Assembly (NCBI RefSeq): GCF_001468005.1
Contig: NZ_LNYY01000021.1
Coordinates: 682,637-746,636, forward strand
Reading direction: 5' to 3'
Origin: Legionella steelei
GTDB lineage: Bacteria > Pseudomonadota > Gammaproteobacteria > Legionellales > Legionellaceae
DNA length: 64,000 bases
Of the stretch, positions 29,360 through 38,083 are shown in pieces. A program made the position numbers and the translations under genes. The first letter of the stretch is position 1. The number at the start of each line of letters is the position of its first letter. The notes under the pieces were generated by a model, which made no database searches, was not told the origin of the DNA, and saw only the letters and a program-made list of their open reading frames with translations.

Positions 29360-29443
29360 GGGGGACGGTCCGGGACGGCCCCCTGCAAAATAATTTAAAC
29401 AATCTGCATGCCTCCTGATGGGGTCCGTCCCGGACCGTCCCCC
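29360..29443. repeat. GC-rich inverted repeat (type D)
   Basis: GGGGGACGGTCCGGGACGG and CCGTCCCGGACCGTCCCCC form arms of about 23 bp separated by 37 AT-rich bases. Its GC content is far above the surroundings. It begins four bases after the acetyltransferase stop. It belongs to a different repeat family from the GTAGCCTGGGT elements and occurs once in this window. Confidence 0.75.
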
Positions 29444-29512
29444 TACATAATATTAGCACTTCCATGTAATAACAGTTACAATGGCCCATTTTTCGATTGA
29501 ACTATTTGAGTC

Positions 29513-31279
29513 ATGAAAAAGAAACTCTCAGTTAAGACCAGCATTTTATACAAACGTTTGTTAACTTATGTGAAACCATTTTGGCCTATCCTGGTATTAG
29601 GTATTTTTGCCAACATTTTATATTCCCTGATTGATGCGGGCTTCACATATATGATGCGGCCTTTTTTTGATAAAAGTTTTATTAATGTGGACATGGATTT
29701 TATCAAGAAAATTCCTTATATGGTTTTAATAGGGATTACTTTGAGGGGACTTGTCAGTTCACTGGGTAGTTATTGCATGACCTGGGTTGCTCGCTCTGTA
29801 GTTAAGGTCTTAAGAGAAAAAGTTTTTAAGCATATTCTTCATTTACCAGCTGATTTTTATGATGAAGCAACTTCAGGACAAATGCTTTCTAAAATTCTTT
29901 ATGATGTGGAGCAAGTAGCGCAGGTTAGTGCGGATGCATTAACAGATATAGTCCAAAATACCTGTTTAATTATCGGTTTTCTCACTGTAATGATGGTGAT
30001 CTGTTGGCAGTTGTCACTGATGTTCCTGTTAACTATTCCCTTTGTTGGTTTGATTGTGAACTACACAAACAAACGTGTCAGACGAATCAGCCATAAAGTA
30101 CAAAAAACTATGGGGGAAGTAACCGAAATTGCGAGTGAAGCAATTGAGGGGTATAAAGTAGTTCGTATTTTCGGGGGCATTACTTATGAGTCTGGAAAGT
30201 TTAGTAATGCTGTAGAACTCTCTCGTCAAAATGATATGAAAGTTGCTGCGAGCAAGGCTCTGAACGTCTCTGGAGTGCAAATTGTCATAGCAATAGGCAT
30301 TGCAGCAATTATTGCGGCAGCAATTCAATTATCTACAGTGGTCATTATTTCTGCTGGTTCTTTTCTAGCAATTATTGCTGCGATGATACAGCTAATCAAA
30401 CCCATGAAAACCCTCACTACGTTGAATGCGGTAATACAAAAGGGTTTGGCTGGTGCAGAAAGCGTATTTAATCTGTTAGATCTGCCTATAGAGCAAGGAC
30501 AAGGGACCATTTTATCGCAAAGAGCGCGCGGTGATCTTGAGTTTAAACAGGTATCTTATGCTTACAGAAAAGGAGAGAAGGTATTACATGATGTGAGTTT
30601 TACCATCGAAGCCGGTAAAACGGTTGCATTGGTAGGACACTCAGGAAGTGGTAAGACCACTATAGCCAGCTTATTACCTCGTTTTTATGAAGTAAATCAA
30701 GGCACTATTACTCTAGATAATACCCCGATTAATCAAATAAGTTTAACCAGCTTGCGTGAGCAAATGGCTTTGGTGAGCCAAAACGTAACGCTTTTTAATG
30801 ATTCTTTGGCTAATAATATTGCCTATGGTCGTTCAGATGTTAGTCGCCAGCAAATTATACATGCTGCTAAAATGGCTTTTGCTGATGAATTTATCAGTCG
30901 TTTCCCAGAAGGTTATGACACGCATGTAGGCGAAAATGGCGTATTACTCTCTGGTGGTCAGCGACAAAGAATTGCGATCGCACGTGCTATATTGAAAGAT
31001 GCACCTATTTTAATTCTTGATGAAGCAACATCTGCTTTAGATAGTGAGTCTGAGCGATATATACAAATTGCCTTAGAAGCGGTGATGAAAAACCGCACTA
31101 CTTTAGTCATTGCACATCGCTTATCAACTATTAAACATGCGGATAAAATTATCGTGATGCAACATGGACGCATTGTAGAACAAGGTAGTCATCAGGAATT
31201 ACTTGATTTACAAGGATACTACGCACAGCTTCAGGGAATACAACACTCAGATACATTTTATAAGGATGCAATAGCCTGA
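29513..31279 (+). CDS. msbA: Lipid A export ATP-binding/permease MsbA
   Basis: The 588-residue half-transporter flips core-lipid A across the inner membrane. Six membrane helices fill residues 1-310 ([32 protein letters not shown] and others). The ATPase domain follows with Walker A (GHSGSGKTT), Q-loop [18 protein letters not shown], signature [15 protein letters not shown] and Walker B ([12 protein letters not shown]). The stop codon overlaps the lpxK start by one base (TGATG), and the msbA-lpxK pair is a classic arrangement. Confidence 0.95.
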   Translation: MKKKLSVKTSILYKRLLTYVKPFWPILVLGIFANILYSLIDAGFTYMMRPFFDKSFINVDMDFIKKIPYMVLIGITLRGLVSSLGSYCMTWVARSVVKVLREKVFKHILHLPADFYDEATSGQMLSKILYDVEQVAQVSADALTDIVQNTCLIIGFLTVMMVICWQLSLMFLLTIPFVGLIVNYTNKRVRRISHKVQKTMGEVTEIASEAIEGYKVVRIFGGITYESGKFSNAVELSRQNDMKVAASKALNVSGVQIVIAIGIAAIIAAAIQLSTVVIISAGSFLAIIAAMIQLIKPMKTLTTLNAVIQKGLAGAESVFNLLDLPIEQGQGTILSQRARGDLEFKQVSYAYRKGEKVLHDVSFTIEAGKTVALVGHSGSGKTTIASLLPRFYEVNQGTITLDNTPINQISLTSLREQMALVSQNVTLFNDSLANNIAYGRSDVSRQQIIHAAKMAFADEFISRFPEGYDTHVGENGVLLSGGQRQRIAIARAILKDAPILILDEATSALDSESERYIQIALEAVMKNRTTLVIAHRLSTIKHADKIIVMQHGRIVEQGSHQELLDLQGYYAQLQGIQHSDTFYKDAIA

Positions 31280-32250
31280 TGTCTTTTTCCCTCGAGAACA
31301 TATGGTATGGTAATCACCCAATACAATGGGTATTGCGGCCGTTGTCTTGGGGATATTCACTTATTGTGTCAGTAAGACGCTATTTTTTGCAACGTTTTCA
31401 TCAATTTGATTGCCCAGTCCCTCTAATTGTTGTTGGTAATATAACTGTTGGAGGAGTAGGTAAGACCCCATTGGTGATCGAGCTGGCTAAGAGGGTACAA
31501 CAAAAAGGATTAAGAGTTGGTATAGTCAGTCGGGGGTATGGTGCAAAACTCAAATCATTTCCCTATGAAGTGCATGTTAATGATTCTGCACTAAAAGTCG
31601 GTGATGAGCCTTTATTGTTAGCACAAAAAACCGAATGTCCTGTAGTGATTGCGCCCAACCGTACGGAGGCTGTGCGCTATCTTTTAGAAAAACATCAAAG
31701 TCAAATTATTATTAGCGACGATGGATTACAACATTACCGTATGGGGCGAGCCATTGAAATCGCTGTGGTTGATGGAACCCGCGGATTAGGTAATGGCCTT
31801 TGTTTGCCAGCTGGTCCGTTAAGAGAGCCCTCTAAACGCTTGGGGCAAGTTGATTTTATTGTGGTGAATGAAGGGAAGTGGGATAATGCATATTCTATGG
31901 TATTAAAACCTGGGAAAATTAAGAAGTTAAGTACGGATGAAGAAATTGATCCGCATACATTAAATGGAACATGGGAAGCGATTGCTGCAATTGGTAACCC
32001 CCAACGTTTTTATTCCACTTTGCTGCAATTAGGGATAGAATTCGACACCTGCTCTTATCCTGATCATTATCAGTTTAAGCCAGATGATTTGAATTATTGC
32101 AAATCGCTTATTATTATGACGGAAAAAGATGCCGTGAAATGTCGATCCTTTAGTTCGGACGCAATGCATTATTTGCCCGTGGACGCTGTATTGGATGATG
32201 CTTTTTGGGACGCATTGTGGTTACATCAACAGTTAAAAGGTTATTGCTGA
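31279..32250 (+). CDS. lpxK: Tetraacyldisaccharide 4'-kinase LpxK
   Basis: The 323-residue kinase phosphorylates the 4' position of the lipid A disaccharide at the inner membrane. It has the N-terminal hydrophobic anchor, the P-loop [37 protein letters not shown] and the tail [11 protein letters not shown]-like [14 protein letters not shown]. It is translationally coupled to msbA by a one-base overlap. Confidence 0.95.
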   Translation: MSFSLENIWYGNHPIQWVLRPLSWGYSLIVSVRRYFLQRFHQFDCPVPLIVVGNITVGGVGKTPLVIELAKRVQQKGLRVGIVSRGYGAKLKSFPYEVHVNDSALKVGDEPLLLAQKTECPVVIAPNRTEAVRYLLEKHQSQIIISDDGLQHYRMGRAIEIAVVDGTRGLGNGLCLPAGPLREPSKRLGQVDFIVVNEGKWDNAYSMVLKPGKIKKLSTDEEIDPHTLNGTWEAIAAIGNPQRFYSTLLQLGIEFDTCSYPDHYQFKPDDLNYCKSLIIMTEKDAVKCRSFSSDAMHYLPVDAVLDDAFWDALWLHQQLKGYC

Positions 32251-32252
32251 TT

Positions 32253-33203
32253 ATGTTTGCTTGGATTCGCTGTTTTTTATTTTTAATCATATCCCACATA
32301 AGTACTGGAGTACTTGCAACTGAAATAAAACCAGCGGCATTGCAACCGGTACAATCTATCGATCCAACTGTAGGAAGTTGGACTTTTTCTGGTATGGTAG
32401 AGAATGAAAGTGGTGATAAGTACGGATATTTTTTTGAAATGCAGCGCCAAGGAGCAGATTTTCATACTAAAGCTGCTTTAATTGATGGTGAAACAAATAA
32501 GCTGGTTTTTTTCTACGAAGATAAAGAAAAAATAGGGCAAACAACACCACTTGATTGGCATGTTGGTTATTCGTTTATTCGTTACAATCCCATCAATGAC
32601 AGTTGGATCTTCGGTGTAAAAGCAGCGGATAAAAAAGGTTTTAACTTTAAAGTAGATATGCTGAAACAAGCAAATAACAATGAAACCTTAGTTTTGCGAC
32701 CCGGAGTAAAATTCCAAGTGTTACAGACAAGTCAGCTCAATGGACATTTACGCATTGATGATAAAGAGCAGTTTGTTACTGGCAATAAAGCATGGTTTGG
32801 CAAATTGGCATTGAATGATGAGCAAAAAGATGACCATGAAATCAACACTACATTTTGTCGTTTAAACGATGATAATGGGTTTTATTCTGCAAATCTTAAA
32901 GAAAAAGATGCAACCAGCGCAGCAGTTGCGGGTTGGCTTGATCCTTCAGGCAACAAAGTAAAAATGTCTCAATTTATTTCATTAAAACCTTTAGAGAATG
33001 ATCAGTGTATGCTGAGGATTGGCTTACCTAAGCTGAATTTAAAATTGATTAACTCTCTGAAAGCGAACGACTCACTATCCCACACAGTTGCAGGGTTCTC
33101 TAAAGACAGTCGAGGTGGCTTTTGTTTTGTTACTCAACAATCATTTTTAAAGAATACAACAACCGAATTGGCTATACAGGACGTTAAGAAGTTAAATACT
33201 TGA
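32253..33203 (+). CDS. Exported protein with possible lipocalin-like fold
   Basis: From the ATG at 32253 the product has 316 residues and a clear signal peptide (FLFLIISHISTGVLA). The longer frame starts inside lpxK and would bury the signal. The mature part is beta-rich, and the stretch GSWTFSGMVENESGDKYGYFF resembles the opening of CrtC/AttH-type lipocalin-like domains, but this is a weak match. It is two bases after lpxK, so it is likely part of the msbA-lpxK operon and may act in envelope lipid handling. A strong terminator follows. Confidence 0.7.
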   Translation: MFAWIRCFLFLIISHISTGVLATEIKPAALQPVQSIDPTVGSWTFSGMVENESGDKYGYFFEMQRQGADFHTKAALIDGETNKLVFFYEDKEKIGQTTPLDWHVGYSFIRYNPINDSWIFGVKAADKKGFNFKVDMLKQANNNETLVLRPGVKFQVLQTSQLNGHLRIDDKEQFVTGNKAWFGKLALNDEQKDDHEINTTFCRLNDDNGFYSANLKEKDATSAAVAGWLDPSGNKVKMSQFISLKPLENDQCMLRIGLPKLNLKLINSLKANDSLSHTVAGFSKDSRGGFCFVTQQSFLKNTTTELAIQDVKKLNT

Positions 33204-33231
33204 AGAGAGCTTTTAACCTTGAATTGATAGT

Positions 33232-33262
33232 GTAGCCTGGATTAGCAGAGCGCAATCTGGGG
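33232..33262. repeat. Solitary half of type A palindrome
   Basis: GTAGCCTGGATTAGCAGAGC is one diverged arm of the type A family with a short CTGGGG remnant after it. The second arm is absent. Confidence 0.5.
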
Positions 33263-33308
33263 TTATATATAAATTGAAAGTATCCAACGAAGAAAAAATT
33301 ATTTAACA

Positions 33309-33338
33309 CCCACTCCCGTAAGCGGGAGTGGGGATTTT
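33309..33338 (+). terminator. Intrinsic terminator of msbA-lpxK operon
   Basis: CCCACTCCCG and CGGGAGTGGG form a perfect 10-bp GC-rich stem with a four-base loop, followed by GATTTTTG. It lies about 105 bases after the last plus-strand gene and ends transcription before the minus-strand GDSL gene. Confidence 0.8.
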
Positions 33339-33457
33339 TGTTGATTGTGTTTTTTTATTCTCCCGAGCCCCATTTTTTATCCTCTCGCCTCTTTGGGGAG
33401 ATAGTTAGGGTGAGGGGCATATGTGGAAGTCAGCGGATTACACTGTGCGAATCTGGA

Positions 33458-35437
33458 CTAAAAAACGCTCAGGGTCAAAGGCTCTGTTACAGGCTCTTGT
33501 TTTTTTAATACAGTGGTTTCTGGCTCCGTAATTCCAGGTTTTTTCTCCAGCTTTTTTAATCGCTCCACTACTACAGGATCCAAAGCTAAATCCGCAGTGA
33601 TTCTTTTGAACTGCGGTTTCTTACCTACCGGTTCTCCACTTAATGCACCAAGCATCATTTTATGTGAGCTGGTTTCAGCTAAATGTGGATCTAATTCCGC
33701 ATCTAACTTTTGTGCATCAATTGGATTCAAAATCCACATAGCATCTGCTAAGGCGGGGATGCACATGTTGGGTTTGTCATTTACCCACCACCCTAAGTCG
33801 GTCATCGCGTCACGTAAACAATCACCGTCATTACTTTCTTCATTAAGTGCGTAACGTAAGATAGAGATAAGTGCTTTTTCTGGCTCTTTGTAATTAATCC
33901 GAAGTTCGCTACAAAAACTCAAGGGACCAAATGTAAGCTCATCTATTTTTTCATGGTACTTTCGATTAAAGATTTTACATAAATATTCTGGACTCTGTTC
34001 CGCTGGTGCTGAAATTTTATATTGACTCAGATTGTTTTTGTAATACTCCGACATCAATAAAGCATGCATGGTTTCAGTTGGATGAACATCATCCCAAAAC
34101 ATGTGCTTTTTACCTGGAGCGACGCCGCCAGGGGTTGTTGGGATATTATGTGCTTTTGCGTACTCTAGGTAAGGTTCTTTTAGTGCTTTTGGGTCAAAGT
34201 ATTGAGCATATTTGGAGTGTTCGCCGTTATCACGTACATCATCATAAATTTTAGTGAAAACAGTTTCGATATCAAAAAGTTCAATTGAGCACTCAGGATT
34301 GGCGTCTTTTAAGATTTTCAGTTTTTCTGCTAGTTTTTTATTAAATTCCTTTGATATCTTTTGCGCATTCTTTCGCTCTTCATCTGATTTATGTTGGTAG
34401 CGTGGTGTTAATGATAAATCAGGCAAGTTGCATAGAACAAAATTACTGTAGCCTTGTTTAATTAATGATTCGATATTATCTATGTTACTTTGGGCAGCAA
34501 GTTCCGCAGCTTCTTCGGTGGGTTCTGAATTAACGGTAATTAAATCATTAGCACCAGAAAATACCGTAATAAGGGTCTTCTTTTTTTGCTCTGTAGAAAT
34601 TTCTTCTTTCTCATTGTCTTCCAAAAATTGCACTACCTGTTTCGACAAGTTGGATACCATTAAACGAGTAAAGAACAGCTTGATTGACGTAAAAGGGGAA
34701 AGGAGCGAAAGAAAAATACTGTTCCAGCTGTAATCATAAGAGGTTGAACCGCCTTGGCTGTAGTTTCTATAGAAATTCCGGCCATTATATTGAGCTATAC
34801 GACCATCATCGAGTGAATAATATTCTCGAACGTATTTGCTATAGCGAGGATCTGTTATTAGTTGGTCCGCAATATCATCAGAAGATTCGCGTAAAGTGGC
34901 TTTTGGGAGCCCCGCTTTTTTAATTGCAGTCACACGGTGCGTTTTTTGGGGCTGGTGACGGGGGAGCGGATCGGTTTTTGGGGTATTTTCTAGTCCAGAA
35001 GTGAACAAATGACCTTCTTCTCTAGCCGCTACTCTTTTTTTGCGTCTCACCCTTCTTATTTCTGCTCGTATTTCGTCTTCAGTGTATTGTTTTTCGGATG
35101 ATCGAGAAAGAATATCATCACCGATATCGGCATTATTTAAATTATGGTTTCGACGCGCAGAATCTTCCTTTATTTTATCTTCATTAAGGAATTTACTGAT
35201 AAGGGTTGATTTAAGCGAGTCCGCCCAAGTATAACCATTGGTAAATCGTTCTTTAGGTGATTTATCGAGCCCAGTTATTGCTAGCCACAACTTTCTTGCT
35301 AACGGTCCGAGAAAGGATGCTTTTTCACCCATGTTTTTGCCATCAGAAAGACTATCGCCAAATACGACAAAGTAGCTTATTTCTTTTTGAGGCTGAGAGG
35401 GGGAAATGGGTTTTCGTTCCTTTTTAGAAGTTGTCAT
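33458..35437 (-). CDS. GDSL/SGNH hydrolase with insert and C-terminal extension, effector candidate
   Basis: The 659-residue product has all main SGNH blocks. Block I is FVVFGDSLSDG (nucleophile Ser29), block II is NYSQGGSTSYDY, block III is VFSGANDLI and block V is FWDDVHPTETMH with the catalytic Asp and His. Family members are lipases, phospholipases or acyltransferases. It differs from secreted relatives. It has no signal peptide, carries a charged insert of about 120 residues between blocks I and II (RRVRRKKRVAAREEGH), and has about 200 extra C-terminal residues. A PmrA-type promoter precedes it. These points suggest a Dot/Icm-delivered lipolytic enzyme, an inference. Confidence 0.8.
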   Translation of the reverse strand: MTTSKKERKPISPSQPQKEISYFVVFGDSLSDGKNMGEKASFLGPLARKLWLAITGLDKSPKERFTNGYTWADSLKSTLISKFLNEDKIKEDSARRNHNLNNADIGDDILSRSSEKQYTEDEIRAEIRRVRRKKRVAAREEGHLFTSGLENTPKTDPLPRHQPQKTHRVTAIKKAGLPKATLRESSDDIADQLITDPRYSKYVREYYSLDDGRIAQYNGRNFYRNYSQGGSTSYDYSWNSIFLSLLSPFTSIKLFFTRLMVSNLSKQVVQFLEDNEKEEISTEQKKKTLITVFSGANDLITVNSEPTEEAAELAAQSNIDNIESLIKQGYSNFVLCNLPDLSLTPRYQHKSDEERKNAQKISKEFNKKLAEKLKILKDANPECSIELFDIETVFTKIYDDVRDNGEHSKYAQYFDPKALKEPYLEYAKAHNIPTTPGGVAPGKKHMFWDDVHPTETMHALLMSEYYKNNLSQYKISAPAEQSPEYLCKIFNRKYHEKIDELTFGPLSFCSELRINYKEPEKALISILRYALNEESNDGDCLRDAMTDLGWWVNDKPNMCIPALADAMWILNPIDAQKLDAELDPHLAETSSHKMMLGALSGEPVGKKPQFKRITADLALDPVVVERLKKLEKKPGITEPETTVLKKQEPVTEPLTLSVF

Positions 35438-35469
35438 ATAAAATAACTACACACTGGCTAAATATTGTT

Positions 35470-35501
35470 ATTTTATAGATGTATTATTAAGGTTTTATTA
35501 A
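35470..35501 (-). promoter_or_regulatory. PmrA-type box and -10 element before GDSL gene
   Basis: On the minus strand ATTAATAAA-AC-CTTAATAAT gives two TTAAT half-sites 11 bases apart. Ten bases later comes TAAAAT. The geometry is the same as in the box at 11469-11501. The leader before the ATG is about 25 bases and lacks a good Shine-Dalgarno. Confidence 0.6.
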
Positions 35502-35519
35502 TTTTTTCCTTAGAGAGCA

Positions 35520-36746
35520 CTAAATCTCTTTCTCTGGAAGAAATTGTGATAAAACACTGGCTATAACTAAAGCCGCAGGAATGATTAAAAGGGTTCGTTG
35601 ATAATCAGCCACAACATGGAGGTGGGTATCGCCTTTGGAATAATCCAACAAATAACCGATTAATGGTTGTAGAAGGGGAGCTGTAGCCATTGCTAAGGTG
35701 TTGGTGAAACCTGTACAGGCGGAGAGTGATTCTTCTGGCGCCAATTCATTCGCAATAGTAAATGCGAGCATATAAGCCCCACAACACAGTCCAATTGCGA
35801 ACAACAAGATGCCTGTTAGGAGCAGATTATGTATAGGTAAGTACAGAACAAGAATGAACAAAATTGCAGTAGAGAAGCATGAAATATGGATTAGTGGTTT
35901 GCGTTTAGGCAAATGGATGGACAACCAGCCATATATGGGGCAACTTAATCCAGCGCCCAATAAAATCATGGAGGTGAGAATACTGGCTGTTTCTATAGAA
36001 CATTCCAATTTTAGCTGGAGAAAAGGAACTGCCCACATTGCAGCAAAAACGGTAATCACCGAAAATTCCAAGCCTACAAACCATCCATTAATCCATACTA
36101 ATTTATTTTTCAGCATCAGCAACAAATGTTTTTTGTATTGATGATGATTATCAATAATCGGCTTGTTGCTGGGAATGAAATTCGCACATAAAAACGCAAT
36201 TAAAATACCGATGACACCAGCGCCAGCAAGGAAATAATGCCAGCTAATGTGGCTTATTTGTGAGCCCATGCCAATCATGCTCGCCACTGTCACCGTAAAA
36301 CCTAGGGTTTCTGTGAGGCCAATCATAAATGCATATTGTTTTAGGGGATAATGTTGGCGCAATACACGAGTCATGCCAACAAAAGCAAATGCGGAGCCAC
36401 CGCCAATAATTAGGCGGCCAAGAAATAATACAAATAAGTTATATCCAGTAGAAAACAAAAAGCAGCCTAATGCACATATCAGCGCGTTTAAGGACAATAA
36501 AGTTCGGGTATTGTATCGATCAAAAAGAAGGCCAACGGGAATTTGCATTGTGGTATAAACATAATAAAAGGCGCTACTTAATAAACCTGCAGTAAATGCA
36601 GTTAATTGTTTCTCATGCATGATTGCGCCAATAATAATTCCCGAAGAGAGTTGCAAGAAAAATTGAAATAATAGAAAAAATACACTGACCAACCAGATGA
36701 TGGTTCTTTTGGGGCTAGATGAAGGTGTCGAGTCTGATAAATTCAT
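35520..36746 (-). CDS. MFS transporter
   Basis: The 408-residue inner-membrane protein has about twelve hydrophobic helices. The major-facilitator loop 2-3 motif appears as PVGLLFDRYNTR, and the second half repeats it as CPIYGWLSIHLPKRK. The family is widespread in intracellular bacteria, where members move amino acids, nucleosides or drugs. The substrate cannot be read here. It stands alone between the GDSL gene and a half palindrome. Confidence 0.88.
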   Translation of the reverse strand: MNLSDSTPSSSPKRTIIWLVSVFFLLFQFFLQLSSGIIIGAIMHEKQLTAFTAGLLSSAFYYVYTTMQIPVGLLFDRYNTRTLLSLNALICALGCFLFSTGYNLFVLFLGRLIIGGGSAFAFVGMTRVLRQHYPLKQYAFMIGLTETLGFTVTVASMIGMGSQISHISWHYFLAGAGVIGILIAFLCANFIPSNKPIIDNHHQYKKHLLLMLKNKLVWINGWFVGLEFSVITVFAAMWAVPFLQLKLECSIETASILTSMILLGAGLSCPIYGWLSIHLPKRKPLIHISCFSTAILFILVLYLPIHNLLLTGILLFAIGLCCGAYMLAFTIANELAPEESLSACTGFTNTLAMATAPLLQPLIGYLLDYSKGDTHLHVVADYQRTLLIIPAALVIASVLSQFLPEKEI

Positions 36747-36828
36747 TAATTTTGTTTTGAGAAAAAGGCGGAATATATAGCATCATGGCGAAAGTGTAAA
36801 TTTATTTTAAAAAATGTCTCCCTGAATG

Positions 36829-36865
36829 CAGTCTGGATTACAGCCTCACTTTTACCCAGGCTATG
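36829..36865. repeat. Degenerate type A palindrome
   Basis: GCAGTCTGGATTACAGCCTC and ACCCAGGCTATGC are a short, decayed pair. The right end nearly abuts the stop codon of the adenosylhomocysteinase-like gene. Confidence 0.45.
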
Positions 36866-36867
36866 CA

Positions 36868-37953
36868 TTATAAATACAACCAAGCATTAATCGTATCTAA
36901 CGGAAAAGAGTGATAGGAGCACCAACGTTGAATCATACTATTATCTAATTCTGATGATATTCCATGGACTTGATAAGATAGCTTTTCTTTTAGAAAAGTT
37001 AATGCGACAAGATTATGGATGTAAAATTCTGGATCAATATACTTCATAGGCGTAGGGTCATTAAGTACAAAATTAACCGGCATTTTATGATTTAAGACTT
37101 CATCATCACTAAATTGAGGGCCAAATTCATCATAAACCCCTAAATTTGCAAGTATCTTGCCACTAAACCAGGAGTGAGGATAAGCATCCATAATCGCTTT
37201 TCCTCCGGTTGCGGTAATAACAACATTGGCTTCGATTAATGCACATTCAAGCTTACTGAAATCTTGCGGCGCAATTGCGGTAATACCTAACTTCTGAGCC
37301 AGATTTCGCTGCTTTTCACTTGGATCTACAATTACGACAGGAACTTTATTTTGCGCACAAAAATAGGCGAGTCCACGGCCAATTTTACCAAAACCAAAAA
37401 TAACCCATGATGTTTCGGTCGGATTAACTCCTGTTAATTGAGTGAGAGCCATTTGGCTGCTTTCAGCACATCCAAAAACTGTTTCCAGTTGTTTGGTCAA
37501 CGTACGGTCAATACTAATTACTGGAAAATCAAGAACTTGTTGTCGATATAGTTGATCGCCTGATCCGGTTAATTCGATTGCACCAATTTTGGGCTTTCCC
37601 AAAAATTGGTAAAGCTGTGCACCACAATCAAAATACAGATCAAAAGTTTCCCCAATAAGGGAGCGCGGATTTTCCACATAACGAATTTTTGCTTCGTTTA
37701 AACACGAAATCGCCTGTGGATGAGCATGACAAAAGTCTGACGGATTGGTGACGGTAACATCAGCTCCTGCCTCAAGTAAGCAGGTTATTTTTAATAAAGT
37801 ATTCGTTACTAAAGGAACATGATGAACAACTCGTAATCCAGATAAAGGGCGTGTGTCACTCCATTGGGCAAGTTGTTCGTGCATAAAAGGAGCTTCAGAT
37901 TTGGGATATTTTTGAAAGAATTTTTTAAAGGCGTCCTGCATCATGTATGACAT
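36868..37953 (-). CDS. Divergent adenosylhomocysteinase-like NAD-binding protein
   Basis: The 361-residue product follows the S-adenosylhomocysteine hydrolase plan. It has a substrate half with HHVPLVTNTLLKITCLLEAG, then an NAD-binding Rossmann domain with GFGKIGRGLAYFC in place of GYGxVGKG. Around the active site the canonical NDSVTKSKFDN reads IDRTLTKQLET. The catalytic Lys is kept, but the Asp and Asn that follow are changed and one residue is missing. It is about 70 residues shorter than usual and lacks the KPxxYRY tail that completes the NAD site. It may therefore act on another substrate or be non-catalytic. It is monocistronic. Confidence 0.75.
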   Translation of the reverse strand: MSYMMQDAFKKFFQKYPKSEAPFMHEQLAQWSDTRPLSGLRVVHHVPLVTNTLLKITCLLEAGADVTVTNPSDFCHAHPQAISCLNEAKIRYVENPRSLIGETFDLYFDCGAQLYQFLGKPKIGAIELTGSGDQLYRQQVLDFPVISIDRTLTKQLETVFGCAESSQMALTQLTGVNPTETSWVIFGFGKIGRGLAYFCAQNKVPVVIVDPSEKQRNLAQKLGITAIAPQDFSKLECALIEANVVITATGGKAIMDAYPHSWFSGKILANLGVYDEFGPQFSDDEVLNHKMPVNFVLNDPTPMKYIDPEFYIHNLVALTFLKEKLSYQVHGISSELDNSMIQRWCSYHSFPLDTINAWLYL

Positions 37954-38041
37954 ATAGTAGAAAATGTTTCATCCTAGCATAATTTATTCATGCAGAATAT
38001 TATTTATAGCTAGAGGCTTTTGTAATTTGGGCCAGCGAAGT

Positions 38042-38076
38042 GTAGCCTGGGTTTTGCTGCGCTGCCCCCAGGCTAC
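38042..38076. repeat. Compact type A palindrome
   Basis: GTAGCCTGGGTTTTGCTGCG and CCCCCAGGCTAC are the outer parts of a type A pair with the centre deleted, giving a 35-base hairpin seven bases past the 3' end of the large effector-like gene. Confidence 0.7.
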
Positions 38077-38083
38077 AATAACT

